In this document: positions 16,908 to 23,988 of the stretch, in pieces
Position numbering within the stretch: position 1 is the first letter of the stretch
How the letters are laid out: each line of letters opens with the position of its first letter
NCBI RefSeq assembly: GCF_022811605.1
Contig: NZ_CP094533.1
Span: 248,001 to 312,000, forward strand
From: Agromyces soli
GTDB taxonomy: Bacteria; Actinomycetota; Actinomycetes; Actinomycetales; Microbacteriaceae
Length of the DNA stretch: 64,000 bases
Direction: 5' to 3'
The notes under the pieces: model-generated
Database searches by the model: none
What the model saw: the letters and a program-made list of their open reading frames with translations, nothing else
Told to the model about the DNA's origin: nothing
Position numbers and translations under genes: made by a program

Positions 16908-16921
16908 GTATGATGTTATAC
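16908..16921. promoter_or_regulatory. GntR-type operator in the BMP promoter region
   Basis: GTATGATGTTATAC has inverted GTAT/ATAC arms and lies 50-63 nt upstream of the BMP start codon. It is an AT-rich island in GC-rich DNA. HutC-type regulators favour GT-N-TA-N-AC patterns, so the nearby GntR protein is the obvious candidate binder. Confidence 0.45.
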
Positions 16922-16982
16922 CTCTCGGTCGACGAAGGCAATGGTCGATGCGCGGGCCGGCTCGCGGGCCGGCTCGGGAACG

Positions 16983-17023
16983 ACGGATGCCCCGTGCCGA
17001 ACGAATCGGCACGGGGCATCCGT
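16983..17023 (-). terminator. Rho-independent-type terminator of rplJ-rplL
   Basis: An 18-bp perfect stem, 16983-17000 with 17006-17023, around a 5-nt loop. It lies about 60 nt after the rplL stop. No long U-tract follows, but the stem is very strong and separates the ribosomal operon from the nucleoside operon. Confidence 0.75.
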
Positions 17024-17080
17024 GTACTGCAGCGACGTTCGTCGCCTCAAGCCGGGTGCACTCGCAGGGAGTGCGCCGGA

Positions 17081-17473
17081 TTACTTGAGGGTGACGGTGG
17101 CGCCGGCCTCCTCGAGGGCGGCCTTGGCCTTCTCGGCGGTCTCCTTGTTGGCGCCCTCGAGGACGGCCTTCGGAGCACCGTCGACGACGGCCTTCGCCTC
17201 ACCGAGGCCGAGCGAGGTGAGCTCGCGGACGACCTTGATGACCTGGATCTTCTTGTCGCCGGCGGCCTCGAGGACGACGTCGAACGAGTCCTTCTCCTCC
17301 TCGGCGGCGGCGTCGCCACCACCGGCGGCGGGCGCACCAGCGGCCGCGACGGCGACCGGGGCGGCGGCGGTGACCTCGAAGGTCTCCTCGAACGCCTTGA
17401 CGAACTCCGAGAGCTCGATGAGGGTGAGCTCCTTGAACGCCTCGAGCAGCTCTTCAGTCGAAAGCTTTGCCAT
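17081..17473 (-). CDS. rplL: 50S ribosomal protein L7/L12
   Basis: A 130-aa stalk protein that recruits translation GTPases. The N-terminal dimerisation helices ([24 protein letters not shown]), an Ala/Gly-rich hinge (residues 38-58) and the C-terminal factor-binding domain ([10 protein letters not shown] to the end, ATVTLK) are all present and of normal length. It follows rplJ by 43 nt, as in nearly all bacteria. Confidence 0.98.
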   Translation of the reverse strand: MAKLSTEELLEAFKELTLIELSEFVKAFEETFEVTAAAPVAVAAAGAPAAGGGDAAAEEEKDSFDVVLEAAGDKKIQVIKVVRELTSLGLGEAKAVVDGAPKAVLEGANKETAEKAKAALEEAGATVTLK

Positions 17474-17516
17474 TTTTCTCTCCTTGTTGTGTACTCACCG
17501 CAGCGTGGCTCGCGCC

Positions 17517-18032
17517 TTACGCAGCGGACTCCTGCTTCTCGCGCAGCGCGTCGACCGTGCGGACGGCCTTCGACAGCGGCGCGTTGAACAGATATGCGGC
17601 TCCGAACAGCGAGGCCTTGAAGGCGCCGGCGAGCTTCGCCAGCAGCACTTCGCGGGACTCGAGGTCGGCGAGCTTGCCTACCTCTTCGGCGGTCAGGGGC
17701 TTGCCATCGAAATAGCCGCCCTTGACCACGAGGAGGGGGTTCGCCTTGGCGAAGTCACGCAGCGACTTCGCGACGGCGACGGGGTCGCCGTGCACGAACG
17801 CGATCGCCGACGGGCCCGCGAGGGCGTCGTCGAACGCCGAGATGCCGGCGTTGTTCGCGGCGATCTTGGTCAGCGTGTTCTTCACCACGGCGTAGCTCGC
17901 GTCCCCACTGATGGACTTGCGCAGCTCCTTGAGCTGAGCAACAGTGAGGCCGCGGTATTCGGTCAGCAGAACGGCGGTCGAGCTCTGGAACATCTCCTGG
18001 AGCTCGGCAACCGCGGCTTCCTTGTTCGCCAT
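17517..18032 (-). CDS. rplJ: 50S ribosomal protein L10
   Basis: A 171-aa base of the ribosomal stalk; it binds 23S rRNA and the L7/L12 dimers through its C-terminal helix. The start [15 protein letters not shown] is the family norm. The ATG at 18030-18032 has an AAGGAG-type site just upstream. The transcript carries a long leader with an attenuator, consistent with L10-L12 autoregulation. Confidence 0.98.
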   Translation of the reverse strand: MANKEAAVAELQEMFQSSTAVLLTEYRGLTVAQLKELRKSISGDASYAVVKNTLTKIAANNAGISAFDDALAGPSAIAFVHGDPVAVAKSLRDFAKANPLLVVKGGYFDGKPLTAEEVGKLADLESREVLLAKLAGAFKASLFGAAYLFNAPLSKAVRTVDALREKQESAA

Positions 18033-18095
18033 GGCCACTCCTTGTGTCTTCATCGCGCATCGCGGTGACGATGCACGGCCTGGGAGCGCTGGCAT

Positions 18096-18127
18096 GAAAA
18101 AAGCTCCGGCGCAGACGCGCGGAGCTT
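18096..18127 (-). terminator. Attenuator hairpin in the rplJ leader
   Basis: On the minus strand AAGCTCC...GGAGCTT (stem 18101-18107 with 18121-18127) is followed by a run of six T (18097-18102). It is a textbook intrinsic terminator lying 64 nt before the rplJ start and can only act as an attenuator inside the leader. Confidence 0.75.
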
Positions 18128-18239
18128 CGGGCCGGAGAATTCCGGAGAGACTTCGTCACACCTGCGCGGGCCCCTTGCTTTCGCAAGAACTTCGGTCGAA
18201 CCCTTCGGGCACGACGACCAGCGGTCTTTGGCTCGGACC
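18096..18239 (-). promoter_or_regulatory. L10 leader RNA (autoregulatory leader of rplJ-rplL)
   Basis: The 5' leader contains CAAAGACCGCTGG (18218-18230 on the minus strand), which resembles the L10-binding kink-turn element of actinobacterial rplJ leaders and mimics its 23S rRNA site. Paired arms and the attenuator at 18096-18127 follow. Excess L10(L12) complex would bind the leader and favour termination. Boundaries are approximate. Confidence 0.65.
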
Positions 18240-18269
18240 AGCCTACCCGACCCCGGCGCATCCACCAAA
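18240..18269 (-). promoter_or_regulatory. Predicted rplJ promoter
   Basis: Minus-strand TTTGGT (18264-18269), 18-nt spacer and TAGGCT (18240-18245). Start of transcription would be near 18233, just before the L10 leader. It lies beside copy 1 of the palindromic repeat. Confidence 0.4.
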
Positions 18270-18279
18270 TCCCCCTCCC

Positions 18280-18380
18280 CTCACACAACTCAGGAACATC
18301 TGGCAGTTATGCCCTCCGAGCCATCCGTCCAACCCCCGAATCACGCGGATGCCGATCGAATGCTTCCTGAGTTGCGTGAG
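18280..18380 (+). repeat. Palindromic intergenic repeat, copy 1
   Basis: About 100 bp with terminal inverted repeats ACACAACTCAGGAA / TTCCTGAGTTGCGT and a conserved inner block CATCTGGCAGTTATG next to the left arm; the middle is variable. In this copy the symmetry extends outward into a C-rich flank on the left and a G-rich flank on the right. It lies between two divergent promoters (rplJ and the DHA2 pump), so it is not simply a terminator. Copies 2 and 3 are at 20820-20917 (inverted) and 26272-26367. Confidence 0.85.
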
Positions 18381-18452
18381 GGGTGAGGGCGAGGGGGCGG
18401 GGGCGAGGGGGCGGGGGCGGGGGCGAGGGGGCGGGCGGGAGGGGGCGGGCGG
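18378..18452 (+). other. G-rich tract with G-quadruplex potential
   Basis: Repeated runs of three to five G separated by one to four bases, directly abutting repeat copy 1 and ending about 30 nt before the DHA2 pump operators. Several overlapping G-quadruplex patterns can be drawn on this strand. Whether they fold is unknown. Confidence 0.55.
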
Positions 18453-18483
18453 ATGGCGCGGGAATAGTTGACCAAGGTCGATA

Positions 18484-18499
18484 GTTGACGTACATCAAC
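18484..18499. promoter_or_regulatory. MarR-type operator A of the DHA2 pump
   Basis: GTTGACGTACATCAAC, a perfect inverted repeat GTTGA-N6-TCAAC. It overlaps the likely -35 (TTGACG, 18485-18490). A second copy with the same arms and spacer length lies 28 bp downstream, centre to centre. Confidence 0.75.
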
Positions 18500-18511
18500 G
18501 ACAGGTATATC
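18485..18511 (+). promoter_or_regulatory. Predicted promoter of the DHA2 pump-marR operon
   Basis: TTGACG (18485-18490) and TATATC (18506-18511) with a 15-nt spacer, framed by two operators. The short spacer makes the exact -10 uncertain. Both operators would block polymerase. Confidence 0.45.
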
Positions 18512-18527
18512 GTTGACCCACATCAAC
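18512..18527. promoter_or_regulatory. MarR-type operator B of the DHA2 pump
   Basis: GTTGACCCACATCAAC, again GTTGA-N6-TCAAC, immediately downstream of the predicted -10. The downstream marR gene (20280) encodes the likely ligand-responsive repressor. Confidence 0.75.
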
Positions 18528-18547
18528 TTTCTACGAGGACTACTTCT

Positions 18548-20278
18548 TTGACGTCTCAGCTCACCGCCTCCACCACCGAGGCACCCCGCTCCGCCCGTGA
18601 GGTGTTCACCGCACTCTCCGGGCTCATCATGGGCATGTTCGTGGCCGTGCTCTCCGGCACGGTCGTCTCGACCTCGATGCCCGTCATCATCGCCGACCTC
18701 GGCGGCGACCAGTCCGCCTACACGTGGGTCATCACCGCGAGCCTGCTCGCGACCGCCGTCTCGACCCCGATCTGGGGCAAGCTCGCCGACCTCGTCGACC
18801 GCAAGGTGCTGCTGCAGCTCGCGCTCGGCCTTTTCGTCGTGGGCACGGCGATCGCCGGCTTCGCGCAGGACACCGCGATGCTCATCGCCGTCCGCGTCGT
18901 GCAGGGCCTCGGCGCCGGCGGACTCATGTCGCTCGTCATGATCGCGGTCGCGCTTATCATCTCCCCGCGCGAGCGCGGCAAGTACATGGGCGTCGTCGGC
19001 GGCATCATGGCGCTCGCCACGATCGGCGGCCCGCTCCTCGGCGGCGTCATCACCGACGCCTTCGGCTGGCGTGCGAACTTCTTCATCGGCATCCCCTTCG
19101 CGGTCGCCGCGATCATCATGATCCAGCGCACCCTGCACCTGCCGAAGCCGAACCGCGAGCGCGTGCGCATCGACTACCTCGGCGCCGTGCTGCTCACCGT
19201 CGGCGTCTCCGTGCTCCTGATCTGGGTGTCCATGGGCGGCAGCCAGTTCGAGTGGGACTCGATGCAGAGCTACCTCATGATCGGCGGTGCGGTGCTCGCG
19301 CTCCTCGCCTTCATCGTGACCGAGTTCTTCGTGCCCGAGCCGATCGTGCCGATGTCGCTGTTCCGCAACCGCACCTTCACCCTCTCCGTGATCGCCTCGA
19401 TCTCGGTGGGCGTGGCGATGTTCGCGACGAGCGTCTTCCTCGCGCAGTACTTCCAGCTCGCCCGCGGCGCGACCCCGACCGAGTCGGGCCTCATGACGAT
19501 CCCGATGATCGTCGGCCAGATGGGCGCCTCGATCGGCATCGGCCAGCTCGTCTCGCGCTTCGGCAAGTGGAAGGGCTGGATGCTGCTCGGCTCCGCGCTC
19601 ATCATCGCGGGCGTGAGCCTCATGTCGACGCTCCGCTACGACACCGACTTCCTCTGGGTCTCGGTGTACATGGTGATCCTCGGCGCCGGCCTCGGCATGG
19701 TCATGCAGAACCTCACGCTCATCGTGCAGAACGACACCCCGGCCTCGCAGCTCGGCGCCGCGAGCTCGAACGTGAACTTCTTCCGCTCGATCGCCGGCAC
19801 CATCGGCGTGACGATCATGGGCTCGGTGCTCGCCAGCCAGGTGACGAGCCACATCACCTCCGGGCTCGCGAAGTTCACGCCGTCCTCGGCCGACGAGGTC
19901 GCGGCGCTCAAGGGCCTCGCGTCCGGCAACGTGCCGAAGGTCGGCGAGCTCCCCGACGCGATCCGCGTGATCGTCGAGGGCGCCTACGGCCACGGCATCG
20001 CCGACGTGTTCATCATCGCCGTCCCGCTGGCCGTGCTGAGCCTCATCGCGATCGCCGTCCTGCCGAACAAGCCGCTGTCGACGAAGAACGCCGCGCAGTC
20101 GCTCGCCGAGGAGGCCGAGGAGGTCGCCATCGACCTCGCCGAGGCCGAGACCGGATCCCCGGTCACCGCCTCGGTCGCGATCGGGCGGGCGGATGCCTCG
20201 CGCGAGCCTCGCACGGCGGCGGATGCCGAGGCATCCACGGCAGCCTCGGAGGGCGAGCCGGCCCCGGCCCGCAAGTAG
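18548..20278 (+). CDS. DHA2-family multidrug MFS transporter (EmrB/QacA type)
   Basis: A 576-aa, 14-helix drug:H+ antiporter. SGTVVSTSMPVIIADLGG is the helix-1 signature, WGKLADLVDRKVLLQ is motif A, and TIGGPLLGGVITD is motif C of exporters. A charged, Ala/Glu-rich cytoplasmic tail of about 60 residues follows the last helix. TTG at 18548 is taken as the start because CGAGGA lies about 10 nt upstream. An earlier in-frame TTG at 18485 falls within the operator/promoter and is rejected. It is co-transcribed with the MarR gene one base after its stop. Confidence 0.9.
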   Translation: MTSQLTASTTEAPRSAREVFTALSGLIMGMFVAVLSGTVVSTSMPVIIADLGGDQSAYTWVITASLLATAVSTPIWGKLADLVDRKVLLQLALGLFVVGTAIAGFAQDTAMLIAVRVVQGLGAGGLMSLVMIAVALIISPRERGKYMGVVGGIMALATIGGPLLGGVITDAFGWRANFFIGIPFAVAAIIMIQRTLHLPKPNRERVRIDYLGAVLLTVGVSVLLIWVSMGGSQFEWDSMQSYLMIGGAVLALLAFIVTEFFVPEPIVPMSLFRNRTFTLSVIASISVGVAMFATSVFLAQYFQLARGATPTESGLMTIPMIVGQMGASIGIGQLVSRFGKWKGWMLLGSALIIAGVSLMSTLRYDTDFLWVSVYMVILGAGLGMVMQNLTLIVQNDTPASQLGAASSNVNFFRSIAGTIGVTIMGSVLASQVTSHITSGLAKFTPSSADEVAALKGLASGNVPKVGELPDAIRVIVEGAYGHGIADVFIIAVPLAVLSLIAIAVLPNKPLSTKNAAQSLAEEAEEVAIDLAEAETGSPVTASVAIGRADASREPRTAADAEASTAASEGEPAPARK

Positions 20279-20279
20279 C

Positions 20280-20726
20280 ATGAGTGCCATGACCGAGTCC
20301 TCCGTCGACGAGGCGATCGCGCGCGTGGAAGACCAGCTCTCCGTCGTGTTCGGTCGCGCCCGCACCGTGTGGAAGGAAGCGGCGCAGCAGATCCACCCCG
20401 AGCTGAACCCGGCCGGCTACAAGCTGCTGTCCACCGTCGTGCGACTCGGTTCCACGAACGCGCACGTGCTCGCGGAGCTGTTCGACATGGACAAGAGCGT
20501 CGTCAGTCGCCAGCTGCGCATGCTCGAGGAGGTCGGCCTCGTCGAGAGCCGCCCCGACGAGCGGGACGGGCGGGTGCGCGTGCTCGTGCCGACGCCTGTG
20601 GCGCTCGAGCGGGTGACCTCGGTGCGGGCGCGCAACCAGTCGCGGCTGCACGCCGCGCTGCGCGAGCGCACGCCCGAGGAGCTGCTGCTCTTCGCCGAGA
20701 TGCTCGGCGTCATCGCCGAGGCGTAG
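20280..20726 (+). CDS. MarR family regulator of the DHA2 pump
   Basis: A 148-aa MarR protein with N-terminal helix EDQLSVVFGRARTVWKEAAQQI, recognition region LAELFDMDKSVVSRQLRMLEEVGLVE and wing PDERDGRVRVLVP. It starts one base after the pump stop; ATG at 20289 is an alternative start. The twin GTTGA-N6-TCAAC palindromes at the pump promoter are its probable targets, making a self-regulated efflux operon. A strong terminator follows at 20747-20780. Confidence 0.9.
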   Translation: MSAMTESSVDEAIARVEDQLSVVFGRARTVWKEAAQQIHPELNPAGYKLLSTVVRLGSTNAHVLAELFDMDKSVVSRQLRMLEEVGLVESRPDERDGRVRVLVPTPVALERVTSVRARNQSRLHAALRERTPEELLLFAEMLGVIAEA

Positions 20727-20746
20727 GCCCGGTCGGATCTCGCTTC

Positions 20747-20780
20747 GAACGGCCCGTCCCCCTTCGGGGGCGGGCCGTTC
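20747..20780 (+). terminator. Terminator of the pump-marR operon
   Basis: GAACGGCCCG...CGGGCCGTTC with an inner C/G stem and a CUUC loop (20747-20780), followed by a T-rich stretch (ggcgtttcgt). It lies 20 nt after the marR stop. Confidence 0.75.
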
Positions 20781-20819
20781 GGCGTTTCGTCTGGGCGAGC
20801 CGTTCGGCGTTGCCGCGCG

Positions 20820-20917
20820 ACACAACTCAGGAAGAATCGGATCGGCATCCGCGTCATCCGTGGGTTCGCCGGATGCCTCGCCGCGCATAACTGCCAGATG
20901 TTCCTGAGTTGTGTGAG
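20820..20917 (-). repeat. Palindromic intergenic repeat, copy 2 (inverted)
   Basis: Read on the minus strand it aligns with copy 1: ACACAACTCAGGAA, then CATCTGGCAGTTATG, a variable middle with an inner stem GGCATCCG/CGGATGCC, then TTCCTGAGTTGTGT. A C-rich flank precedes the left arm here as well. It lies between the convergent marR and histidine kinase genes and ends 11 nt from the kinase stop. Confidence 0.85.
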
Positions 20918-20927
20918 GAGTGAGGGG

Positions 20928-22499
20928 TCAGGGGGCGGGGGCGGGGGCGAGGGCGAGGGGGAGTTCGACGGTGAAGACGGTGCGGCCGGGCTCGGACTCG
21001 ACCGACACCGTGCCGTGCTGCGCCTCGACGACGGCCCGCACGATCGCGAGGCCGAGGCCGGTCGAGCCGGCGCGACGGGAGCGCGAGGCGTCCCCCCGCG
21101 CGAAGCGCTCGAACATCGTGTCGCGCACCTCCTCGTCGATGCCGGGGCCGTCGTCGGCGACCTCGACGCGGACGACGCCCGGATCCTCGCCGTCACCGGG
21201 CTCGGGGTCGACCGTCACGTGCACCGCGGTGCCGGCCGGGGTGTGCAGCCGCGCGTTGGCGAGCAGGTTCGCGAGCACCTGACGGAGCCGGGCGTCGTCG
21301 CCGGACACCTCGACGGGCCCCTCGGGCAGCTCGACCGACCACTCGTGGTCCGGGCCCGCGACCTGGGCGTCGCCGACGGCGTCCACGACGATGGTGCGCA
21401 GATCGAGCCGGCTGTGCACGAGCTCGCGGCCCTCGTCGAGGCGGGCGAGCAGCAGCAGGTCCTCGACGAGCTCGGTCATCCGCAACGACTCGGACTCGAT
21501 GCGGGAGATCGCGTGCGTGACGTCCTCGGGCAGCGTGCCGCCGTGCAGCCGGGTGAGCTCCGCGTAGCCGCGGATGGAGGCGAGCGGGGTGCGCAGCTCG
21601 TGCGAGGCATCCGCCACGAAGCGTCGCACCTTGCGCTCGGACTGCTCGCGCGCCGAGAGCGAGCTCGAGACGTGCCCGAGCATCCGGTTGAACGCGGTGC
21701 CGAGCCGCCCGACCTCGGTGCGCGGATCGTCGACGGGCACGCGCTCGTCGAGGTCGACGTCGCCGCGGTCGAGCGGGCGCTCGGACACGGCGAGCGCGGT
21801 GTCGGTCATGCGCGCGAGGGGCACGAGGGCCCGGCGCACGATGAGCGTGCCGAAGGCGATCGCGAAGAAGAGGCCGGCGAGGGCCACGAGGGCGATCGTG
21901 AGGGCGAGCTGCCCGGTGGCGCGGTTCACGCCGGCGAGCGGCAGCGCCACCACGACGTTCAACTGCGGGAGCACGGGCGTGGCCATCGCGCGGTACTCGC
22001 CGAGCCGGCCGCCGAAGGAGACGGTGTGCGCCCGGCCGTCGGCGGCCACGTCGCCGAGCTCGGCGACCGCCCCGCTCTGGAAGGTCAGCACCTGCCCCCC
22101 GTCGGCGATGTAGCGGGCGCCGTCGACGGAGCCGTCGTCGTTCACGAACGCCGCGATCGTGCCCGCCGACTGGCCTGGCACGTCGAGCGCGAGGCCGACG
22201 TCGCCGCCCGGGGTGGGGACGGCGGCGATGCCCGTCGCGGCGCGTTGCAGCGAGGTGCGCAGGTCGTCGTCGACGCTCTGCACCGAGGAACCGTGGAAGA
22301 CGGTGACGCTGACGACGCCGACCACGACGCTGACCGCGGCGAGGAGGGCCGCCATCGCGACGACGAGGCGGCGCTCCAGGGTCCAGCGACGGCGGGCGGA
22401 TGCCTCGGCGCCGGCGTGCGCCTCGGCATCCGCGCCGTCGCCGCGCTCGGCCCGCGCCCGCGCCTCCGCCGCGTAACCCGGGTCCCCCGGCCGCGTCAC
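20928..22499 (-). CDS. Sensor histidine kinase (HAMP, HisKA, HATPase)
   Basis: A 523-aa membrane kinase. An acidic cytoplasmic start is followed by helix 1 (about 45-70), an extracellular sensor (about 70-185) and helix 2, then HAMP. The phospho-acceptor H-box is FVADASHELRTPLASIRG, followed by N-box VLANLLANARLHTP, G1 VADDGPGID and G2 GSTGLGLAIV. The GTG start overlaps the stop of the response regulator by 4 nt, so they are coupled. The extreme C-terminus (LALAPAPAP) is encoded by a G/C-rich tract next to repeat copy 2. The stimulus is unknown. Confidence 0.93.
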   Translation of the reverse strand: MTRPGDPGYAAEARARAERGDGADAEAHAGAEASARRRWTLERRLVVAMAALLAAVSVVVGVVSVTVFHGSSVQSVDDDLRTSLQRAATGIAAVPTPGGDVGLALDVPGQSAGTIAAFVNDDGSVDGARYIADGGQVLTFQSGAVAELGDVAADGRAHTVSFGGRLGEYRAMATPVLPQLNVVVALPLAGVNRATGQLALTIALVALAGLFFAIAFGTLIVRRALVPLARMTDTALAVSERPLDRGDVDLDERVPVDDPRTEVGRLGTAFNRMLGHVSSSLSAREQSERKVRRFVADASHELRTPLASIRGYAELTRLHGGTLPEDVTHAISRIESESLRMTELVEDLLLLARLDEGRELVHSRLDLRTIVVDAVGDAQVAGPDHEWSVELPEGPVEVSGDDARLRQVLANLLANARLHTPAGTAVHVTVDPEPGDGEDPGVVRVEVADDGPGIDEEVRDTMFERFARGDASRSRRAGSTGLGLAIVRAVVEAQHGTVSVESEPGRTVFTVELPLALAPAPAP

Positions 22500-23236
22500 T
22501 CCGCGGCCTTCAGCAGGTAGCCCGCGCCGCGGACCGTGTGGATCATGGGCGTGCGGCCGGCGTCGATTTTCTTGCGCAGGTAGGAGATGTAGAGCTCGAC
22601 GACGGACTCCTTGCCGCCGAAGTCGTACGACCAGACGCGGTCGAGGATCTGCGCCTTCGAGAGCACCCGGCGGGGGTTCCGCATGAGGTAGCGGAGCAGC
22701 TCGAACTCGGTCGCGGTGAGCTCGATCAGCTCGCCGTCGCGGTGCACCTCGTAGGAGTCCTCGTCGAGGGTGAGGTCGCCGACGCGGAGCACCGGGTCCT
22801 TCGCCTGGGCGAGGGTGAGCGTCGAGCGGCGGATGAGGCCGCGGAGGCGCGCGACGACCTCTTCGAGACTGAACGGCTTCGTGACGTAGTCGTCGCCGCC
22901 GGCGGTGAGCCCGGCGATGCGGTCGTCGAGCGCGTCCTTCGCGGTGAGGAAGAGCACGGGGGTCTCGGCGCCGTCGGCGCGCACCCGCTGCAGCACCTCG
23001 AGGCCGTCGATGTCGGGCAGCATGATGTCGAGCACGATCGCATCGGGGCGGAACTCCCGGGCGACCTTCACGGCGGTGAGCCCGTCGCCCGCGGTGCGCA
23101 CGTCCCAGCCCTCGTACTTCAGCGCCATCTTCAGCAGCTCGGTGAGCGAGTGCTCGTCGTCGACGACGAGGACGCGCACCATCGAACCGTCGGGCTTCGC
23201 GATCTGCGGGGCGCGGGCGGGTGCGGGGGTGCTCAT
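22496..23236 (-). CDS. OmpR/PhoB family response regulator
   Basis: A 246-aa regulator. The receiver domain has acidic pocket VVDDEHS (Asp26/27), phospho-acceptor Asp70 in IVLDIMLPD and Lys120 in TKPFS. The winged-helix output domain ends YISYLRKKIDAG...IHTVRGAGYLLK. About 18 Pro/Ala-rich residues precede the receiver. It is upstream of and translationally coupled to the kinase. This architecture matches the actinobacterial MprA/TcrA-like subfamily; targets are not evident here. Confidence 0.94.
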   Translation of the reverse strand: MSTPAPARAPQIAKPDGSMVRVLVVDDEHSLTELLKMALKYEGWDVRTAGDGLTAVKVAREFRPDAIVLDIMLPDIDGLEVLQRVRADGAETPVLFLTAKDALDDRIAGLTAGGDDYVTKPFSLEEVVARLRGLIRRSTLTLAQAKDPVLRVGDLTLDEDSYEVHRDGELIELTATEFELLRYLMRNPRRVLSKAQILDRVWSYDFGGKESVVELYISYLRKKIDAGRTPMIHTVRGAGYLLKAAE

Positions 23237-23300
23237 GCTTCCAAGTATCCGCGCCGGGCTATGCGTTGGCTATGACCCGGCTGTGCGCTTCCCTGGTCCC

Positions 23301-23340
23301 CTGAGCCCGTCGAAGGGAATGCCCGCTTCGACAGGCTCAG
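23301..23340. repeat. Hairpin repeat CTGAGCCCGTCGAAG / CTTCGACAGGCTCAG, copy A
   Basis: Inverted repeat of the widespread actinobacterial type with a CTTCGAC core. Arms are 23301-23315 and 23326-23340 with a short spacer. It lies upstream of the siderophore-interacting domain gene; copy B lies just downstream of that gene. Confidence 0.8.
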
Positions 23341-23369
23341 CGAACCATCCACCAGCGCGCCCTTGCGGC

Positions 23370-23387
23370 TTAGGTAGGCAAACCTAA
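23370..23387. promoter_or_regulatory. DtxR/IdeR-type iron box
   Basis: TTAGGTAGGCAAACCTAA has perfect TTAGGT/ACCTAA arms. The central spacer is 6 nt, one shorter than the classical 19-bp box. It sits 9 nt before the ATG of the siderophore-interacting domain gene, overlapping the expected promoter, so iron repression is likely. Confidence 0.75.
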
Positions 23388-23396
23388 GCTACCTTC

Positions 23397-23810
23397 ATGC
23401 TCTGCTTCCTCCCGAACCGCCGGCCGGACCTCGTCGACGACGGGGCGCCGCCCCGCCGCCACCTGCTGATCGCCGCGGGCGCCGCCGACGTGCTCGAGGT
23501 GAGCCGGGTGCTCGCCGTCGCGCCGATCGACGTGCGCGGATTCGTGGCCCTCGAAGCCGACGGGCCGATCCCGGCCCAGCCGATGACGGCCCCAGAGGGG
23601 GTCGCCGTCCGCTGGTTCCGCCGGAGGGGCGCCGCGGGCGCGGCGTGCGTCCGCGCCGCCGACGCCTGGCTCGACGAGTGGATGCGGGCCGACGAGGATC
23701 CCCGGGCGGAGTACGCGATCTGGATCGGCTGCGAGGGCAGCGACCTCGTCGGCGGCTTCGTGCACGCCATCGGGCTCGAGCTCGCCGCGAACCGCGCCGG
23801 CGAGGCCTGA
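23397..23810 (+). CDS. Stand-alone SIP (siderophore-interacting protein) C-terminal domain protein
   Basis: A 137-aa protein matching only the C-terminal, Rossmann-like half of siderophore-interacting ferric reductases. It contains HLLIAAGAADVLEVSRVLAVAP, VRWFRRRG and EYAIWIGCEGSDLVGGFVHAIG. The N-terminal FAD-binding barrel is missing, so it should not act alone as a flavin reductase. Similar short SIP-domain proteins exist in other actinobacteria; their role is unclear. The iron box just upstream puts it in the iron-starvation regulon. It is flanked on both sides by hairpin repeats. Confidence 0.75.
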   Translation: MLCFLPNRRPDLVDDGAPPRRHLLIAAGAADVLEVSRVLAVAPIDVRGFVALEADGPIPAQPMTAPEGVAVRWFRRRGAAGAACVRAADAWLDEWMRADEDPRAEYAIWIGCEGSDLVGGFVHAIGLELAANRAGEA

Positions 23811-23824
23811 GCGCCGCTGGTGCG

Positions 23825-23867
23825 CTGAGCCCGTCGAAGCGTGCGGCGTTCCCTTCGACGGGCTCGG
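23825..23867. repeat. Hairpin repeat CTGAGCCCGTCGAAG / CTTCGACGGGCTCGG, copy B
   Basis: Second copy of the CTTCGAC-core hairpin (arms 23825-23839 and 23853-23867), 14 nt after the stop of the SIP-domain gene. It runs straight into a short tandem array. Confidence 0.8.
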
Positions 23868-23905
23868 GGAACCGGGGAACCAGGGAACCAGGGAACCAGG
23901 GAACC
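23866..23905 (+). repeat. Five tandem copies of an 8-bp unit (RGGGAACC)
   Basis: Units start at 23866, 23874, 23882, 23890 and 23898, with the first base G in two units and A in three. The array extends the flank of hairpin copy B. It lies in the gap before the ABC permease gene and looks like slippage expansion of the sequence that commonly borders these hairpins. Confidence 0.85.
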
Positions 23906-23988
23906 AGGGCGAACCCATAGCCGCGCCAAAGCGCCGCCACAGCGCTCCTCTCTAGCGTCGCGTCGACCCCACCGACGAGAGGACCCCC

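Noticed and set aside
13875..17012. A 1045-codon minus-strand frame fused to the adenosine deaminase
   Set aside because: Only the last 323 codons are the deaminase. The rest is off-frame through the phosphorylase and BMP genes.
18485..18547. Upstream TTG start of the DHA2 pump
   Set aside because: It would place the N-terminus within the operators and promoter. The TTG at 18548 has a ribosome site and gives a normal N-terminus.
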